Positions 6,244 to 8,239 of a stretch of DNA of 8,239 bases are shown here, piece after piece. Under the pieces are notes generated by a model that worked only from the letters and a program-made list of their open reading frames with translations, did not search any database and was not told where the DNA came from. Each line of letters begins with the position of its first letter. Position 1 is the stretch's first letter. This DNA is from JTS-RE9 sp964649195 (GTDB taxonomy: Bacteria; Planctomycetota; Phycisphaerae; Phycisphaerales; Phycisphaeraceae). The position numbers and the translations under genes were made by a program. The stretch lies in contig CAZYPK010000195.1 in assembly GCA_964649195.1 (NCBI GenBank), positions 1 to 8,239 on the forward strand, in the 5' to 3' direction.

Positions 6244-7734
6244 ATGAAAAACCGCACTCATTCCTTCGGGCCTTTTGAAACTCCGCGCCTTGAGCCGCTC
6301 GAGCCGCGCAATCTGCTTGCCGCCACGCCGATTTCTTATGTGGATGGCGATGGCACGACCGTGAAGATCAGTCTATCGGGCAACGGGGCGATGGTGCTCA
6401 ATGGCGCGGACCTGATCATCAACGGCGCCGACCAGGGCACGAAGCTCACCATCAAAAACAAGGGCGGCAATGGCCGGACCACTTTGGGGTCGATCATCGT
6501 CAACGGCGCGCTCAAGGGCATCAGCGCCAAGACCACCGATCTCACCGGCGACATCTCCATCCTCGGCAGCGTGCGCACCCTGGACCTGGGCAACCTCCTG
6601 CCAGGAGCGCAGAAGACCCTGACCATCGGCGGCACCGCCAACGCGAAGGAGGCCAAGTTCACCTTTGGCCGGGTGGTCGATCTGAGCATCGATTCGGGAA
6701 CGCCCATCTCATCGCTGACCGTCACCGACTGGGACGACACCGACGGCAACGACCTGATCGAAGTGCCGCGATTGAAGAAGGTCAAGTCGAAGGAGGACTT
6801 CGCCCCCGGCGGCATCCTCATCAGCGACGAGGAAGGCAAAGGCGCCCTGGGCAAGGTGACCGTCAAAGGCGGGATGTCGGGCGCCTGGTATGTGGATGGC
6901 GCCGCATCGGGCATCACCACCGGTTCGACCGGCCCCGACTTCCGCCTCAATGTCCGGGGCAAGCTCGGAAACATCAAGGCCAATCAGAACTTCAGCGGAA
7001 TCGTCGCGGCTTACAACGTCGGCTCCGTGACCATCAGCGGCAGCGCGATCAACGCGGTCATCCTGGCCGGCGCCGACCTGGGAACCGACATGGCCTTTGG
7101 CGGCACAGGCGAGGAAGCCGACCTCTTCTTCAGCGGCAAGTTCAGCAAGCTCACCGTCAAGGGTTCCGCCACGAACTCGACCTTCGGCGCGGGTCTCGAT
7201 CCGGCCAACAGCATCCTCGGCGACGGCGACGACTTCGTCACCGGCAAGAAAGCCAGCTCGTTCGGCTCCATCAAGGTGACCGGCAATGTCAACGCAGGCT
7301 CGCAATTCGCCGCAGGCAAGTTCAGCTCCATCAAACTCACCGGCACCAAAATCGATCCCAACGGCGACCCGCGAATCCTCATGGCGTCCACCGTCTCCGA
7401 CGAGACGCCCCCCGTCATCACCGCCCGGCTCCGCACCAACACCGGCGACCCCGACGACGACATCACCAGCGACCCCACCATCGTCGGGCGAGTCATCGAC
7501 CTCGGCTCCATCAGCAGCTTCAGGTACGGCATCGATGGCGATGACCTGGTCGATTTCAATTCCATCCGCAACCTGATCGAGCCGGACGGCACGTTCGAGC
7601 TGCTTCGCTCCCACATCGAAAAGTCCAACAAAGGCCCGCTCTCCGTCGGGCTGCACACCATCAACTTCGTCGCCAAGGATGAAATCGGCAACACCAGCCC
7701 CATCTTCACGGTGGCCTTCGTCTTTGCTCCGTGA
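6244..7734 (+). CDS. LEPR-motif extracellular protein: predicted beta-solenoid plus C-terminal Ig-like domain
   Basis: The 496-residue product opens with PRLEPLEPRNLLAATP (14-29). This matches the N-terminal signature of the planctomycete extracellular domain (LE-LE-R-LLA), which stands in for an ordinary signal peptide in many large secreted planctomycete proteins. Residues about 30-385 are a chain of short, glycine-, serine- and threonine-rich strands with recurring patterns such as LGSIIVNGAL, GKVTVKGGM, GSVTISGSAI and FGSIKVTGNV. This suggests a right-handed beta-solenoid. From about 386 (DETPPVITARL) to the end is an Ig/cadherin-like domain with DPTIVGRVIDLGSISSFRYGID and a closing VGLHTINFVAKDEIGN motif. 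No catalytic motif, membrane anchor or C-terminal sorting signal is seen, so release or surface binding is likely. I chose the ATG at 6244 because it places the LEPR motif near the N-terminus; the frame is open from 6124, but that extension is atypical. Its substrate or partner is unknown. Confidence 0.82.
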   Translation: MKNRTHSFGPFETPRLEPLEPRNLLAATPISYVDGDGTTVKISLSGNGAMVLNGADLIINGADQGTKLTIKNKGGNGRTTLGSIIVNGALKGISAKTTDLTGDISILGSVRTLDLGNLLPGAQKTLTIGGTANAKEAKFTFGRVVDLSIDSGTPISSLTVTDWDDTDGNDLIEVPRLKKVKSKEDFAPGGILISDEEGKGALGKVTVKGGMSGAWYVDGAASGITTGSTGPDFRLNVRGKLGNIKANQNFSGIVAAYNVGSVTISGSAINAVILAGADLGTDMAFGGTGEEADLFFSGKFSKLTVKGSATNSTFGAGLDPANSILGDGDDFVTGKKASSFGSIKVTGNVNAGSQFAAGKFSSIKLTGTKIDPNGDPRILMASTVSDETPPVITARLRTNTGDPDDDITSDPTIVGRVIDLGSISSFRYGIDGDDLVDFNSIRNLIEPDGTFELLRSHIEKSNKGPLSVGLHTINFVAKDEIGNTSPIFTVAFVFAP

Positions 7735-7773
7735 TGCGGGGGCAACCTGGAGAGAGCGCGTTGAAATGGCAGG

Positions 7774-8001
7774 TCAGGCGGCGTTGGCGGCATCACCGAT
7801 GATGGCGGTGACGCTCTCGTGATCGAACCAGATCGGAACACCTCCGGGAGCAAGATAAACCGCCACCCCGTCCCGAACGACCATGGCCCGGGCATGATCA
7901 ACCTCGAATCGCCGACCCCCGGCCATCTCGACGGTAAAAGGATGGAACGGAACCCTCCCCGCCAAAGCTTCCAGCAAACGGTTGAAGTTTTCTGATGTCA
8001 T
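7774..8001 (-). CDS. Small uncharacterised protein with PFHPFTV motif
   Basis: This 75-residue protein has no function I can name. It begins MTSENFNRLLEAL, then VPFHPFTVEMAGGRRFEVDH (17-36), and continues with alternating hydrophobic residues (AMVVRDGVAVYLAPGGVPIWFDHESVTAII). The pattern of P-F-PF-V--A-GR-F-V-H, then a short strand pair, then a final VT-I strand resembles small hypothetical proteins I recall from planctomycetes and other bacteria. A compact beta-sheet fold is likely. There is no signal peptide or membrane segment, so it is probably cytoplasmic. I chose the ATG at 8001 over the longer frame to 8064 because conservation-like sequence begins there and a TATAAT box lies 7 nt upstream. 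It is convergent with the LEPR gene, leaving 39 bp between the two stops, so it is independently transcribed. Confidence 0.7.
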   Translation of the reverse strand: MTSENFNRLLEALAGRVPFHPFTVEMAGGRRFEVDHARAMVVRDGVAVYLAPGGVPIWFDHESVTAIIGDAANAA

Positions 8002-8008
8002 GGTGGAA

Positions 8009-8036
8009 ATTATATCTGCGCCCGCACACGAGACAA
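8009..8036 (-). promoter_or_regulatory. Candidate sigma-70 promoter for the small minus-strand gene, possibly leaderless
   Basis: On the minus strand a perfect TATAAT lies at 8014-8009. A TTGTCT (four of six matches to TTGACA) lies at 8036-8031, 16 bp upstream. The box ends 7 nt before the ATG at 8001, so the expected transcription start falls at or next to the start codon. No Shine-Dalgarno sequence is present, which fits a leaderless message. Confidence 0.5.
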
Positions 8037-8057
8037 AGCCACGGTTCCGAGTTCTCC

Positions 8058-8199
8058 AGGGCAAAAGCCTATGGCGGGAGAGCGGAAGCCTCCCAACGGG
8101 AGGGCGAGGCTCCCACTGGGAGGGCGAGGCTCCCGCCGAGCCGTTCGTTTGCGAAGCCCGTCCACGGGCTGAAGCAAACGAAGTTCGCGCGACCGGCGA
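8058..8199 (-). repeat. Dispersed hairpin repeat, inverted copy (GEAPAEP-type)
   Basis: This is the reverse complement of 1-139. It keeps the same parts: GGCGGGAG-type outer pairing, two tandem GGGAGGGCGAGGCTCCC words (8098-8114 and 8118-8134), and a stem-loop with GCAAACG and CGTTTGC arms around an AGCCCG/CGGGCT stem (about 8144-8180). The loop bases differ from the left copy while the stem is kept. Read on the plus strand it encodes SHWEGEAPAEPFV, which makes an apparent 75-residue ORF (7982-8209) that I take as a by-product of the repeat. Confidence 0.87.
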
Positions 8200-8212
8200 T
8201 CATGCCTGATCG
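8197..8212. other. Short hairpin between two facing repeat copies
   Basis: CGATCA (8197-8202) pairs exactly with TGATCG (8207-8212) across a TGCC loop. It sits at the junction of the inverted copy and the third copy and could form the tip of a larger cruciform if the third copy is full length. Confidence 0.5.
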
Positions 8213-8219
8213 TTCATCT

Positions 8220-8239
8220 GCCGCGCGAGTTTCGTTTGC
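8220..8239 (+). repeat. Start of a third repeat copy, cut by the window edge
   Basis: Bases 8221-8239 match 8-26 with one difference (CGTTTGC in place of CGTTCGC), in the same orientation as the left-end copy. It therefore faces the copy at 8058-8199, about 20 bp away. Only 19 bases are visible, but the match is close and correctly placed within the repeat. Confidence 0.6.

Noticed and set aside
6709..7901. Two long minus-strand frames opposite the LEPR gene (6709-7656 and 7011-7901)
   Set aside because: Both are compositionally biased antisense frames. The plus strand has the LEPR motif, regular solenoid repeats and an Ig-like domain.
1..8199. The inverted repeats as ends of an 8-kb transposon
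   Set aside because: There is no transposase or recombinase inside, the genes are ordinary planctomycete genes, and a third copy follows at once, which fits a dispersed repeat family better.
7982..8209. A 75-codon plus-strand frame encoding WEGEAPAEP
   Set aside because: Most of it is translation of the dispersed repeat, and its start overlaps the beginning of the minus-strand gene; not a credible gene.

Overview
The window comes from a high-GC member of the Planctomycetota. Three things point there independently. There is a PSCyt1-PSCyt2-PSD1 (DUF1549/DUF1553) cytochrome protein next to a DUF1501 protein. There is a secreted-type protein that opens with the LEPLEPRNLLA signature of the planctomycete extracellular domain. 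There is also a scatter of short dispersed repeats of the kind I associate with planctomycete genomes, including one that translates as WEGEAPAEP. I cannot name a genus. Nothing here is rRNA, tRNA, CRISPR, prophage or a transposase.

Layout, left to right. Positions 1-139 hold one copy of a hairpin-rich dispersed repeat. Positions 168-4151 encode a 1327-residue exported haem-binding protein with two galactose-binding-like modules in its middle. Its reading frame carries two separate in-frame repeat insertions (about 783-947 and 3360-3419). Positions 4152-4424 are an array of 50-bp direct repeats, interrupted by a 100-N assembly gap and bounded by a 9-bp inverted repeat. Positions 4440-5867 encode a DUF1501 protein with a Tat signal. 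Positions 5868-6243 are non-coding and contain an AT-rich imperfect inverted repeat around a (TTTTG)5 tract. Positions 6244-7734 encode a LEPR-type protein with a predicted beta-solenoid and a C-terminal Ig-like domain. A 75-residue protein of unknown function lies convergently on the minus strand at 7774-8001. Positions 8058-8199 hold the inverted copy of the left-end repeat, and a third copy starts at about 8220 and runs off the window.

The first two genes are a recognised planctomycete pair. Both are exported, one with haem-binding motifs and the other with an alkaline-phosphatase-like fold, and they probably work together outside the cytoplasmic membrane. Their biochemical role has not been established as far as I know. 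The LEPR protein is probably also extracellular but need not belong to the same pathway.

The most unusual feature is the repeat load: at least five distinct short repeat types in 8.2 kb, most with hairpin symmetry. Two of them sit inside conserved domains of one gene without breaking the frame, and one supplies or abuts the start of the next gene. I did not find a defined new defence or mobile system. The repeats are the part worth following up.
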